Below, piece by piece: positions 17,975 through 26,415 of a stretch of DNA of 64,000 nucleotides. A program made the translations under genes and the position numbers. The notes under the pieces are model-generated. The model ran no database searches. It was given only the letters and a program-made list of their open reading frames with translations, and was not told the origin of the DNA. Position 1 is the stretch's first letter, and each line of letters opens with the position of its first letter. This stretch comes from Leptospiraceae bacterium (GTDB lineage Bacteria > Spirochaetota > Leptospiria > Turneriellales > Turneriellaceae), in contig JAGRNJ010000003.1 in assembly GCA_020440825.1 (NCBI GenBank), positions 26,997-90,996 of the forward strand. Direction: 5' to 3'.

Positions 17975-19187
17975 ATTACTGTGTATTTCTATTTTGTTTA
18001 CGCTACTGCCTGCCAGCCTTTGGGCGCAGAATCTTAGAACCCGATCTTACCAGCATTTTAAAGCGATAGAGGGATTTAAAGGAACTCCCGGATACTATGC
18101 CGTCAAACTGGACGCCGAGGTCTCTCGTATGGCAGGTGCATATGATGTGCGGATTACCGACGGCGAAGAAAAGGCAATCCCTTTTTTCAGACGAGAATCT
18201 GTGTCCCTGAAAGGAACACAAGGGCAGGCCGCACCAAAAGTTATATTTTCTGAGAGAAAGAAAGACTACTCGATTTATATTTTACAACTTCCCAGACTGC
18301 TCGATGGCTCCCGCTACAATACACTTTTAGTAGATGCCGATAAAGAAGCCGAAATAACAATTCAAATCTCAACAGGTAGAGAAGTGGATGTCTGGCAGTC
18401 AAGTGATGAGGTGCAAGTCTACTTTTACCGAAATCAGAAAAAGAACTCCATAAACCTGAGTGGTGATGATTTACAATATATTCGCCTGAAAACGACTGGT
18501 GCACATAATCTGTCTTTTCCCGCTGTCACCTATCAGCCTGTATTGCGTTCTGATGAAATTATTCAAACACTTCAGCAAGATAAGATTTCCTGTGAGCAGG
18601 ATTCTGATACCGGTAATACAGTTTGTATTTTTGAAAATGAAAATCTGAGCTCGGTTAAAAAGTTGAATATTCAGTTTGAAAAATCAAAATTCAGCCGCAT
18701 GGTAATACTGCAGGCCTTTGATAATGAAACTAAGTCTTTCCATGATTTACTTTCTACAGATATACTGAATCAAAAAGAACAAGAGGCCGAATATTCATTC
18801 GGTTTCAGAGTTACCAATTCACCCCGTTACAAATTTATTATTGAAAATGGCGATAATTCACCGTTAATAATAAAAGAGGTACAATTCATAATTTCTGTAG
18901 AAGAACTTGTTTTTGACCTGACCGGGTCTGAGAGTGATTTACGCATCTATTTTGGCAATCGGTATGCATTTGCACCAGATTTTGATCTCAGGGAAGTCTT
19001 CCCAGAAGAGACCAAATTGCAGTACCTGACCCTCGGTGGTATTCAGACAAACCAGAGTTTTTCATATTCCCTACTCGAACCACCTCTTTCGGTATGGGTA
19101 ATTCGGGTTTTATTTTATCTGGGTTTACTCACCATTGCATTTTTCACCTATAAAATTACAAAACAGAACAAAGTGGAGAAACCATGA
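17964..19187 (+). CDS. DUF3999-like periplasmic protein with C-terminal membrane anchor
   Basis: The start at 17964 gives a clean signal peptide (MKIKLLCISILFTLLPASLW, cleavage near AQN). An upstream in-frame ATG at 17916 would add 16 polar residues and is rejected. The 407-residue mature-type protein has an N-terminal region (FKAIEGFKGTPGYYAVKLDA, then VRITDGEEKAIPFF) that matches the start of DUF3999 proteins. It ends with one transmembrane helix (VWVIRVLFYLGLLTIAFF). It is therefore mostly periplasmic and tethered by its C-terminus. It lies between DUF2339 (11-bp overlap) and the SH3/M23 protein (4-bp overlap), so the three are translated together. Confidence 0.75.
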   Translation: MKIKLLCISILFTLLPASLWAQNLRTRSYQHFKAIEGFKGTPGYYAVKLDAEVSRMAGAYDVRITDGEEKAIPFFRRESVSLKGTQGQAAPKVIFSERKKDYSIYILQLPRLLDGSRYNTLLVDADKEAEITIQISTGREVDVWQSSDEVQVYFYRNQKKNSINLSGDDLQYIRLKTTGAHNLSFPAVTYQPVLRSDEIIQTLQQDKISCEQDSDTGNTVCIFENENLSSVKKLNIQFEKSKFSRMVILQAFDNETKSFHDLLSTDILNQKEQEAEYSFGFRVTNSPRYKFIIENGDNSPLIIKEVQFIISVEELVFDLTGSESDLRIYFGNRYAFAPDFDLREVFPEETKLQYLTLGGIQTNQSFSYSLLEPPLSVWVIRVLFYLGLLTIAFFTYKITKQNKVEKP

Positions 19188-20470
19188 ATAATCTTAAACC
19201 AAACTTGCTGAAAATACTCTTTCTGAGTACCATTCTTATTATTCTCAATATTAACGCCCAGGAGCCAGGCACGAAACTCTATATTATAAAAACTGAATCT
19301 CTGCGCGCAAAACCCTCAGATCTCGGGTCAGATACAGTCGAATCACTCATTCCGGGCGATGAAGTTACCGTGGTCTATGTCGAAGAATCATTAACAGGAA
19401 AAGACAGAGACGCCCTGGTCAGAATTAAAACTGCAGAAGGGAAAGAAGGTTATATACCATTTTTATCATTGTCTAAGAAGAAACCCAAAATTACCACTCC
19501 CGTCATCCGTTCGATTATTGTTCCCAAAAAATTATATGTCACAGCAGATGTACTGAATGTAAGATCAGGCCCTGGTACAGACTCTGAAATTGTCGGGGTT
19601 GTACGAAGAAATGATCTGGTAGAGATTGTCTATTACAGCGATAAAACAGAATTTATCAATGGAATTTCAGACCGCTGGGCTTTTGTAAGATTCGGCACCC
19701 AGGGAAATGGCTATGTCTTTGGCGGCTTTCTCTCAGAAAATGAATCTGTACCTCCCGAACCGGGTTATGATGACAGTATTGTCGAACCAGAAACCCCGGC
19801 GATAGGCAGCGAATTCTACGTGCGACCTGCAAAACTGCAGCTGAGAAAAGAACCAGGCTCGAAAGGCAAAGTGATCGATTCTGTCTCTCAAAATACAAAA
19901 GTAAAAGTAATCGAACACAGTGAAAAGAAAGAGCTGATTGCCGGTTCATTTAATCTATGGGTTAAGATCGAAGCCGGTTCTGACAAAGGCTGGGTCTTTG
20001 GTGGTTTTCTGAGTATAAGCTCAGAAAAACCTCTCGCCAGCGACCGCCTTGACAAAGTATTTATAAATCCCTTACGGGATGGCACTTACCGGCGCAGCAG
20101 TGATTATGGCGAACGAGTGCACCCGGTTTTGAAGACCCGAAGATTTCACAGTGGGGTTGACTTTGCGGCCCCGTCAGGCACCCCGATCTATGCAGCAGCC
20201 GATGGTGTCGTAGATCGCACAATGAAATCAAACGGGTATGGTAATTTGACGATTGTCAAGCACCCGAATGGATTATTTACCTACTATGCGCATCAAGTAA
20301 AATTCGGCACGAAATCAGGTGCAAAAGTAAGAGCAGGCGAGCAGATCGGGTATGTCGGAACAACCGGAATGTCAACCGGCAATCATCTGCATCTCGAAGT
20401 GCGGGATGGCTTTGGTGGTTCACATTTCAATCCCGATAACTATATTTACTTTCCTGAAAAAAATAATTGA
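19184..20470 (+). CDS. Secreted triple-SH3b M23 peptidase
   Basis: This is a 428-residue exported protein. The signal peptide covers about 1-25. Three bacterial SH3-like repeats follow (about 29-95, 111-185 and 200-275), each with the R-x-x-P-G or R-S-G-P-G type core, such as LNVRSGPGTDSEIVGVV. The M23 peptidase domain lies at about 300-420, with Zn-site residues in FHSGVDFAAP, YYAHQ and GNHLHLEV, so it is probably active. SH3b repeats usually bind cell wall. The 4-bp overlap with the DUF3999-like gene couples peptidoglycan hydrolysis to the DUF2339/DUF3999 membrane pair. The physiological role of that set is unknown. Confidence 0.9.
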   Translation: MNNLKPNLLKILFLSTILIILNINAQEPGTKLYIIKTESLRAKPSDLGSDTVESLIPGDEVTVVYVEESLTGKDRDALVRIKTAEGKEGYIPFLSLSKKKPKITTPVIRSIIVPKKLYVTADVLNVRSGPGTDSEIVGVVRRNDLVEIVYYSDKTEFINGISDRWAFVRFGTQGNGYVFGGFLSENESVPPEPGYDDSIVEPETPAIGSEFYVRPAKLQLRKEPGSKGKVIDSVSQNTKVKVIEHSEKKELIAGSFNLWVKIEAGSDKGWVFGGFLSISSEKPLASDRLDKVFINPLRDGTYRRSSDYGERVHPVLKTRRFHSGVDFAAPSGTPIYAAADGVVDRTMKSNGYGNLTIVKHPNGLFTYYAHQVKFGTKSGAKVRAGEQIGYVGTTGMSTGNHLHLEVRDGFGGSHFNPDNYIYFPEKNN

Positions 20471-20493
20471 GTAATCTGCTCAAAAAAGGAACT

Positions 20494-20530
20494 CAACTTG
20501 AAGACATATTATAAAATTGTTTTCAAGTTG
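20494..20530 (+). other. Inverted repeat after the SH3/M23 gene
   Basis: Perfect 9-bp arms CAACTTGAA (20494-20502) and TTCAAGTTG (20522-20530) flank a 19-nt AT-rich centre, 24 bp after the stop codon. It may act as a transcription end or mRNA 3' hairpin. There is no clear T-tract, so it is not called a terminator. Confidence 0.45.
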
Positions 20531-20648
20531 AAGGGCGTTAAGGGTAGTTAAAATATTGACGCATTGTTCATTTACTTTAAGGTGGATTTCATTGGGACTA
20601 TGAATGCCGGGATATCAAAATAAAAAATAAATTCATTGGGAGAAAACA

Positions 20649-22145
20649 ATGCAACAGGAAACAAAATCAAATAGTGCAAGTAAAAACCAGGTTCAAACCC
20701 CTCAATATGAGGTGGCCATAGTTGGGGCCGGCTTCAGCGGCGTGGGAATGGCAATAGCACTGAAAAAATCTGGTATTGAAAACTTTATTCTCGTAGAGGG
20801 AGGCAATGACTTTGGTGGCACCTGGCGGGACAATGTATATCCCGGGGCAGCTTGCGATGTACCCTCTCATCTGTATTCATATTCTTTTGAACAAAATCCG
20901 CATTGGACAAAGATGTTCGCACAATCAGGAGAAATTCAAAGTTACCTGCTCAGAATTGTTGATAAATGGAAACTTCGTCCCAAAGCAAAATTTAATTCTC
21001 GAATTGAACATGCACAATATGATGAGATCAATTCTTATTGGCGGGTTGCTACCCAAAACGGAGAGACAGTTACTGCAAAATTTGTAGTTTCTGCATGTGG
21101 AGCTCTCGCCAATCCCCAGATTCCTGAAATTCCCGGCAAAGAATTGTTTAAAGGTAAAATGGTACACTCGGCGCGCTGGCCGAAAAACTTAGATCTCAAA
21201 GGTAAAAAAGTAGCAGTGGTAGGAGCGGGGGCAACAGCCATCCAACTTGTACCTGCAATCGCAGATATCGTGCACACTCAATATGTATTTCAACGTACTC
21301 CCTCTTGGGTGGTTCCGAAGGCAGATTATGACATAGGGGCGGTAGAGCAAAAGTTATATGAACTTTTCCCGTTCTTGCAGCAGATACGCCGCACGACAAT
21401 TTTTGCAATTACAGAACTATTGGCCACGGCAATTGTTTTTGACAGCCCAATGACCAGCCTGCTCGAAGAGGCTTCAAAATGGCATATGCGGCGCTATATC
21501 GATAACCCTGAGCTTCTAAGAAAAGTAACCCCGAATTATCGTCTGGGCTGTAAACGTATGCTGATCTCAAATGACTGGTACCCTGCCCTGGCGAAACCAA
21601 ATGTACATCTCATCGATCATGAGGTAGACTCAATAACAGAAAAAGGCGTTGTTTCCCGGGGTAAAGAATATGAAGTTGACCTTATCATATTTGCCACTGG
21701 CTTTGCTGTGCCATCTGCTGGCGCTCCGTTCCCCATTATTGGCAGGGGCGGACGCGACCTCAACACCGACTGGCAGGGCGGAGCGGAAGCGTATAAGGGC
21801 GTGGCGATAACCGGCTATCCCAACATGTTTCTGCTGATGGGTCCGAATACCGGCCCCGGACATACCTCGGTACTGGTGTATGTTGAAGCACAGATTGAAT
21901 ACATCCGCCAGATTGTTGAATCTTTCAATCGATCGCACCAAAAAGAAATAGAGGTTAAAAAGAACAAACAGGCCGAATTTATTCAGTTTATTGAAGAGCG
22001 CATGAAATCGACCACCTGGACCACCGGCTGCCAAAGCTGGTATTTAACCAAATCGGGGCGCAACACGACTCTATACCCCGGTTTTGCATCTGAATATGTG
22101 CTGAGCATGCGAAAATTTGACAAAGATGACTATCACATAAGATAA
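20649..22145 (+). CDS. Flavin-binding monooxygenase, Baeyer-Villiger type
   Basis: The 498-residue protein carries two Rossmann motifs: GAGFSGVGMA for FAD near residue 27 and GAGATAIQL for NADPH near residue 196. The Baeyer-Villiger fingerprint F-x-G-x-x-x-H-x-x-x-W-P is present as FKGKMVHSARWP near residue 170. Family members oxidize ketones to esters, or oxidize soft nucleophiles, using NADPH and O2. The GGTWRDNVYPGAACDVPSHL segment is also typical. Which substrate it uses is unknown. It stands alone with its own leader and a GGGAG ribosome-binding site. Confidence 0.92.
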   Translation: MQQETKSNSASKNQVQTPQYEVAIVGAGFSGVGMAIALKKSGIENFILVEGGNDFGGTWRDNVYPGAACDVPSHLYSYSFEQNPHWTKMFAQSGEIQSYLLRIVDKWKLRPKAKFNSRIEHAQYDEINSYWRVATQNGETVTAKFVVSACGALANPQIPEIPGKELFKGKMVHSARWPKNLDLKGKKVAVVGAGATAIQLVPAIADIVHTQYVFQRTPSWVVPKADYDIGAVEQKLYELFPFLQQIRRTTIFAITELLATAIVFDSPMTSLLEEASKWHMRRYIDNPELLRKVTPNYRLGCKRMLISNDWYPALAKPNVHLIDHEVDSITEKGVVSRGKEYEVDLIIFATGFAVPSAGAPFPIIGRGGRDLNTDWQGGAEAYKGVAITGYPNMFLLMGPNTGPGHTSVLVYVEAQIEYIRQIVESFNRSHQKEIEVKKNKQAEFIQFIEERMKSTTWTTGCQSWYLTKSGRNTTLYPGFASEYVLSMRKFDKDDYHIR

Positions 22146-22288
22146 TTATCTCAGCCGGGTTATTGAAGAATTACCCGGCGGATTGCCTCTGCTTCGTTGA
22201 ATTTGACTGCCGAAAAATCTTAATAGCGTTTGGGACAGCATTTCTGTGGCCCCCGATCGTGAAATGAATAGAGCAACGCAACTTCTCG

Positions 22289-22696
22289 ATGTTTTTTCTC
22301 GACAGTTCAGCTAGAATATACTATCTTCTGCCCATGTTAATTTCAATGGTAGTAAACTTTTTTGTGATTGCCGGAATGCTGTTTGCGCTGGCACATCTGT
22401 TTCCCAAAGATTTCGAGCTTAAAAAAGAAGGCTGGATCATTGCAACAGTTGCCCTAACCCTGACACAATGGCTTATGGGTTATCTGCTGGGAATACCCAA
22501 GTTTATCATGAATGTCATTACTTTAGGCCTGTTGACAATTGTGATCAACTGGCTGGCCAACAGTTTTATTTTTTGGGTAGCTGACAAATTCAGTGATAAC
22601 ATCACTGCAAAATCGACAAAGATGATTTTTATTGGCGGTGCTGCGTTGTCGTTTGCAAACTGGCTGGCTACCTATATAGTTGCCAAAATAGTTTAA
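22289..22696 (+). CDS. Small four-TM membrane protein, phage-holin family IV-like
   Basis: This 135-residue protein has four predicted helices. The segment PKFIMNVITLGLLTIVINWL has the P-x-x-x-x-T-L-G-L-x-x-x-x-I-N pattern of the 4-TM 'holin superfamily IV' proteins. These are common chromosomal membrane proteins with no proven holin role outside phages. The ATG at 22289 adds 15 residues. An internal ATG at 22334 (MLISMVVNFFV) would begin directly at the first helix and may be the true start. No phage genes are nearby. It converges on the phasin-like gene across a shared terminator. Confidence 0.65.
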   Translation: MFFLDSSARIYYLLPMLISMVVNFFVIAGMLFALAHLFPKDFELKKEGWIIATVALTLTQWLMGYLLGIPKFIMNVITLGLLTIVINWLANSFIFWVADKFSDNITAKSTKMIFIGGAALSFANWLATYIVAKIV

Positions 22697-22760
22697 GGTA
22701 CATCTGAATACTGCGCGAAGGGCAGAGAATACCAAATTTTAGAGTTGCCTTTAAAATAAA

Positions 22761-22794
22761 AAAGGGTCGCTGGTAAACATTACCACGACCCTTT
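22761..22794 (-). terminator. Rho-independent terminator for the phasin-like gene
   Basis: A strong stem AAAGGGTCG-C-TGGTAA / TTACCA-CGACCCTTT (one bulged base, 3-nt loop) is followed on the minus strand by TTTTATTTTA. It lies between two convergent genes. The plus strand lacks a matching T-run, so it mainly serves the minus-strand gene. Confidence 0.85.
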
Positions 22795-22805
22795 GCAGCT
22801 TGTGC

Positions 22806-23117
22806 TTATTGAGCAGCAGAGCTGTCTTTTTTTCCGCCTCGAATAGATTCAACAGCTTCGTTGATTTTATCCTGAGTGGTACCCGCAATATCTTTGATAC
22901 TGTTGGTAGAGTTGTCAACTACGTCACGGATCTTTGTCGAAGCATCATCGATAAAACTACGAATTTTCGCCGCATTCTCATCATTCTGAGCAGCACCTTT
23001 GGCGATCAGCTCATCAACTTCTTTCTGTAAACGGTTCAATACTTCATCAGCAGTTTCCTGTACCGATTTAACAGCACCTAAACCCAAGTTTACAATTTTT
23101 TTTAACGTTTCTTCCAT
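22806..23117 (-). CDS. Phasin-like small amphipathic coiled-coil protein
   Basis: The 103-residue, highly charged, helix-only protein (EETLKKIVNLGLGAVKSVQE, then a heptad-patterned E/D/K-rich body) resembles the small phasin-related proteins described in bacteria including Leptospira. Such proteins coat polyhydroxyalkanoate granules or other hydrophobic surfaces. No PHA synthase is in the window, so granule binding is unproven. The tail after about 90 (GGKKDSSAAQ) is disordered. A GGGGAC ribosome-binding site precedes the ATG, and a strong terminator follows. High expression is plausible from the compact monocistronic layout. Confidence 0.65.
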   Translation of the reverse strand: MEETLKKIVNLGLGAVKSVQETADEVLNRLQKEVDELIAKGAAQNDENAAKIRSFIDDASTKIRDVVDNSTNSIKDIAGTTQDKINEAVESIRGGKKDSSAAQ

Positions 23118-23190
23118 ACTATAGTCCCCTATTTTATAATCCCCCGGGCTGGGGATCGGTCTACAATTCTGCCCGGGTTTTGACCATTAT

Positions 23191-23205
23191 TTGTGCACTG
23201 CACAA
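23191..23205. promoter_or_regulatory. Palindromic operator candidate
   Basis: TTGTGCA-C-TGCACAA is a perfect 7-bp palindrome around a central C. It lies in the 141-bp divergent region between the phasin-like gene (start 23117) and the GNAT gene (start 23259). Its position is right for a dimeric repressor or activator acting on both genes. Confidence 0.35.
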
Positions 23206-23258
23206 CTTGTCCAGTATTTTTAAATTGTCGTGCAATAGACCACTTAATTTTTGAACAA

Positions 23259-24380
23259 ATGTCAAAGCTTTCAATTGAAGAAATATCCCATACAAAAAAA
23301 GAGGTCTCCAAATTTATCCATTTTGCACGCAAAGTGTATGGAAAAAATCATCCCTATTATGTAGACCCTATTTATTCAGAGCAGATAAAATTCATTCTCA
23401 AAGGACCCTTTAATCGAATTGGCGAAAAAATACTTTTGATGGTGTACAGAGACGGATCGCCTGTCGCTCGTGCATCGTTTCACCGCAGCTTTGCGCATAA
23501 TGAACACTACAATACCAACCAAGGATTCTGGGGCTGGTTTGAAGCGTTTAACGACCCCGAGGCAGTAAAATTATTGTTTGAAACCGGTTTTCAATGGCTC
23601 AAAGAAAAAGGCTGCCAATCGTCGGTAGGGCCAATGAATTTCACAATCTATGATGAAATAGGAATGTTGATTGAGAGTTTTGATTCTATTCCTGCCATTC
23701 TATGTACATATAATCCGGAATACTATCCTCAGTTAATAGGTGACCTGGGATTTCAAAAAGAAATCGACTGGTATGCCTACTGGCGACCGGCCGATACCCC
23801 GATACCACCGCTGATGGATAAGCTGGCCAAACGACTCGAGCGGAATTCACATGTTCGAATACGGGAAGCGAACATGAAAGACTGGAATAACGAAATTAAA
23901 GCTGTGCACAGTATTTTTAATCATGCATGGTCAGAAAACTGGGGTCATGTGCCTCTCAATGACGAACAATGGGATGTAATCATTCATGAATTAAAACAGA
24001 TTGTACGAAAAGACCTGGCCTTGATTCTCGAAGCCGACGGTAAAACCGTCGGGTTTTGCATCACAATTCCTGATGCGAATGCTGCGGTCAAAAAAGCAAA
24101 AGGAAGCTTGTGGCCTTTTGGAGTCTTCAAAATTCTCTGGAATCTTAGAAAAATAAATACCGTTCGCACAATTATCATGGGCATTGAAGAAGACTATCGC
24201 CGGCACGGCTATGATTTTGCGCTCGTACATCGCACAATCAAAAACGGAGTTGCTGTAGGTATGACCGGCTCAGATTGTTCCCTTCTGGCAGAAACCAATA
24301 CCAGAATTATTGAAGGTGTAACCGCGATGGGGGCCTATAAATACAAAACGTATCGTATTTACAAAAAGGAAATTGAATGA
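23259..24380 (+). CDS. GNAT-superfamily protein (YghO-like)
   Basis: I take the start at 23259 (MSKLSIEEISHTKKEVSKFI). The earlier in-frame ATG at 23193 lies across the palindrome and adds a cysteine-rich leader with no family look. The 373-residue protein resembles the YghO-like acyl-CoA N-acyltransferase group. The N-terminal half contains GFWGWFEAFNDPEAVKLLFE and SSVGPMNFTIYDE. The C-terminal half has a GNAT-like strand and loop (LALILEADGKTVGFCITIPD, then YRRHGYDFALVHRTI). The substrate and function are not known for this group. Confidence 0.72.
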   Translation: MSKLSIEEISHTKKEVSKFIHFARKVYGKNHPYYVDPIYSEQIKFILKGPFNRIGEKILLMVYRDGSPVARASFHRSFAHNEHYNTNQGFWGWFEAFNDPEAVKLLFETGFQWLKEKGCQSSVGPMNFTIYDEIGMLIESFDSIPAILCTYNPEYYPQLIGDLGFQKEIDWYAYWRPADTPIPPLMDKLAKRLERNSHVRIREANMKDWNNEIKAVHSIFNHAWSENWGHVPLNDEQWDVIIHELKQIVRKDLALILEADGKTVGFCITIPDANAAVKKAKGSLWPFGVFKILWNLRKINTVRTIIMGIEEDYRRHGYDFALVHRTIKNGVAVGMTGSDCSLLAETNTRIIEGVTAMGAYKYKTYRIYKKEIE

Positions 24381-24866
24381 GAAAAACGTATTGGGCATAA
24401 TTTGCGGGTACCCAGCTATCGACTTAAATTCACTGCCAGATTAACAGATGGGTGTCAGTTGCTTTAATACATGGGTATATCATTTGACGATTGCTTCAGC
24501 CATCTATCTTAAAAAAGAACATGGCGGTTGGGTTACCCCCCAAACTTAAGGGTATCGAACGAGTTTGCTATTATGGAATTCCACAACGACCATTAAAACG
24601 CGACATAATCCGGAGTTTTCTGGTATTTACCAGAAAAGACAAGCAGCTTGCCCATTCTCTGATGTAGATTTCAAGAACTCCTCTTCACTGACCTTGCCCA
24701 GAATAATACTTGCCCAACGGGGGTCGACCAGGAACGGGCCGACGCAGTTCGGCGCGGTCTCGGTCGAGGGGGTATCGACCCCCTGCACTATACAGAATAT
24801 TGCTTGACATTGTCATAGCTCAATCAACTTTTGGTGCGGAGTCTTAACAGAATAATATTTATAATT
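24381..24866. other. 486-bp intergenic region upstream of carD
   Basis: No established gene lies here. Positions 24381-24600 are featureless, with no clear promoter or hairpin beyond short runs. Positions 24711-24790 form an island of about 70% GC by my count, with nested hairpins. A short minus-strand reading frame runs through it (next entry). TTGACA at 24804-24809 could be a -35 box for carD, but no good -10 follows at 16-18 bp. Confidence 0.6.
24627..24788 (-). CDS. Possible 53-codon ORF or gene remnant in GC-rich island
   Basis: From GTG at 24786-24788 to TAA at 24627-24629, the minus strand encodes a protein-like stretch including VGPFLVDPRWASIILGKVSE and EEEFLKSTSENGQ. Its first half uses almost only G- or C-ending codons (for example ACC, CCC, TCG, GAG, GCG, CCG), unlike the neighbouring genes. 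It has no convincing ribosome-binding site, and I recognise no family. It may be a remnant of a horizontally acquired gene, a small protein, or an open frame forced by the GC-rich repeat. Confidence 0.25.
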   Translation of the reverse strand: MQGVDTPSTETAPNCVGPFLVDPRWASIILGKVSEEEFLKSTSENGQAACLFW

Positions 24867-25355
24867 ATGGCGACGGCATTCAAAGTCGAGGAACACGTGG
24901 TATACCCCATGCATGGGGTAGGGAAAATTGCAGACATTGCTACTAAATTAGTACTGGGCAAAAAAAAGAAATATTATGTCGTAGATTTAATCAATTCAAA
25001 GATGACCGCTTTTCTACCTGTTGATCAGGCAGACAAAATCGGCTTACGACATATTATCCAGAAAAAAGATGTTCAAAAGGTATTGAAACTGCTCAAGGAA
25101 GAGTATGTAGAAGTCGACGAAGACTGGAAAATCAGATACCAGAACAACATGCTCAAAGTAAAATCAGGATCTATTCAAAGTGTTGCAGAAGTAACCCGCA
25201 ATCTTTATAAAAGAGCGCGCGATAAAGAACTATCCATCATGGAACGAAAGCTGTATGAATTGGCATACAGTCTGGTGATCAATGAAGTAGCCCTTGCGAA
25301 AGGGGTAGATCTCGAAGAAGCAAGCAGTCTGATATCCGATATTCTTTCCAAGTAA
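24867..25355 (+). CDS. carD: CarD-family transcription regulator
   Basis: The start at 24867 (MATAFKVEEHVVYPMHGVGK) matches CarD N-termini. The ATG at 24831 would add 12 hydrophobic residues and is rejected. The 162-residue protein has the CarD/TRCF RNA-polymerase-interaction domain at about 5-65 (VVYPMHGVGKIADI to FLPVDQADKIGLR). A helical C-terminal domain follows (ELSIMERKLYELAYSLVINE). In other bacteria CarD binds the RNA-polymerase beta subunit and stabilizes open complexes at rRNA and other promoters. It is first in an operon with PIN/TRAM and ispD, 32 bp ahead of the next gene. Confidence 0.93.
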   Translation: MATAFKVEEHVVYPMHGVGKIADIATKLVLGKKKKYYVVDLINSKMTAFLPVDQADKIGLRHIIQKKDVQKVLKLLKEEYVEVDEDWKIRYQNNMLKVKSGSIQSVAEVTRNLYKRARDKELSIMERKLYELAYSLVINEVALAKGVDLEEASSLISDILSK

Positions 25356-25387
25356 CCTCCTTAGCTAAGCCATGAAAAGGAGTTTTT

Positions 25388-26383
25388 ATGAAATATTTAT
25401 TAACCGTATTGCCGGTTCTTGCGGCAACGGGTGTTGTCTTATCGACAGACCAGTCTCTTTGGGCAATTCTTTCAATGATCACGTCGATCATTGTTTCTCT
25501 CGCAGGTCTTTTTCTATGGGAAAAGTTTTCAGATTCTCAGCAAAGTAGAAAACTGGCAGCTGCTTTGGCAGCTTTGGCGATAGCTTTAGCAGTCGGAGGG
25601 CTCTCGACCCCTCTTTTTGCCAGCCTTCCCCCGTTTTCACCCTGGATTCTGGTTTCCGTTCTGGGGGGCTGGGGTATGTATGCAGGGGTAAACTCTGTCG
25701 CAAAACCCGAACGAATGTTGAGCCCCTTGCCTTTACAGGCGGTCTTGCCCGATACAGATAAACTGCCATTGCCAGAAGGTAAGACGAAAGTTCTCGATAC
25801 CAGCATTGTAATCGATGGCCGAATCATTGATATTGCCAGCACCGGTTTTATCGAGGGTCCATTTGTTGTGCCCAACTTTGTGTTGCGTGAGATTCAATTG
25901 ATTTCAGACTCTTCTGACCCGATAAAACGCAATCGCGGTCGTCGTGGTCTCGATATGCTGAACCAGCTGCAAAAGCGCGAAGATCTGGAAGTAAAAATCG
26001 ACTATAAAGATTATTCTGAAACCAGAGAAGTAGATGCCAAACTGATTCGTCTTGCGAAAGACAGAAATGCAGTACTCGTTACAAATGACTTCAATCTCAA
26101 TAAAGTGGCCGAATTCCAGGGCATCAAAGTACTGAATCTCAATAACCTGGCAAATGCCCTGAAACCGGTTGTTCTCCCGGGTGAAGAACTTGAGCTGCAG
26201 GTTGTCAAAGAAGGCAAAGATGAAAACCAGGGCATTGGCTATCTGGATGATGGTACAATGGTGGTAATTGAGAATGGCAGTAAATTACTGGGTAAAAAAG
26301 TCAAAGTAAATGTGACCAGTGTAATTCAGACCAATTCTGGAAAAATGTTTTTCACCCGTATAGTTACCGGTAAGGGAAACTGA
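25388..26383 (+). CDS. Membrane-anchored PIN/TRAM-domain protein (YacL-like)
   Basis: The 331-residue protein has four hydrophobic helices in the first about 110 residues. A PIN nuclease-like domain follows at about 130-255, with the first acidic residues in [12 protein letters not shown] and later ones in [11 protein letters not shown] and [17 protein letters not shown]-binding domain lies at about 265-330 ([16 protein letters not shown]). It matches the YacL family, which lies between CarD-like and IspD genes in many bacteria, exactly as here. A role as a membrane-bound ribonuclease is inferred from domain content. An AAGGAG ribosome-binding site precedes the ATG. Confidence 0.92.
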   Translation: MKYLLTVLPVLAATGVVLSTDQSLWAILSMITSIIVSLAGLFLWEKFSDSQQSRKLAAALAALAIALAVGGLSTPLFASLPPFSPWILVSVLGGWGMYAGVNSVAKPERMLSPLPLQAVLPDTDKLPLPEGKTKVLDTSIVIDGRIIDIASTGFIEGPFVVPNFVLREIQLISDSSDPIKRNRGRRGLDMLNQLQKREDLEVKIDYKDYSETREVDAKLIRLAKDRNAVLVTNDFNLNKVAEFQGIKVLNLNNLANALKPVVLPGEELELQVVKEGKDENQGIGYLDDGTMVVIENGSKLLGKKVKVNVTSVIQTNSGKMFFTRIVTGKGN

Positions 26384-26415
26384 GCTTAAACCAGAACACA
26401 GACTCCCGTTTTGCA

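Noticed and set aside
20540..20580. TTGACG box before the monooxygenase gene
   Set aside because: No acceptable -10 box at a 16-18 bp distance was found.
21630..22034. 134-residue minus-strand frame inside the monooxygenase gene
   Set aside because: It overlaps conserved coding sequence in the opposite strand and has no family pattern.
22289..22696. Holin-like gene as a sign of a prophage
   Set aside because: No other phage gene is nearby. The 4-TM family IV proteins are commonly chromosomal.
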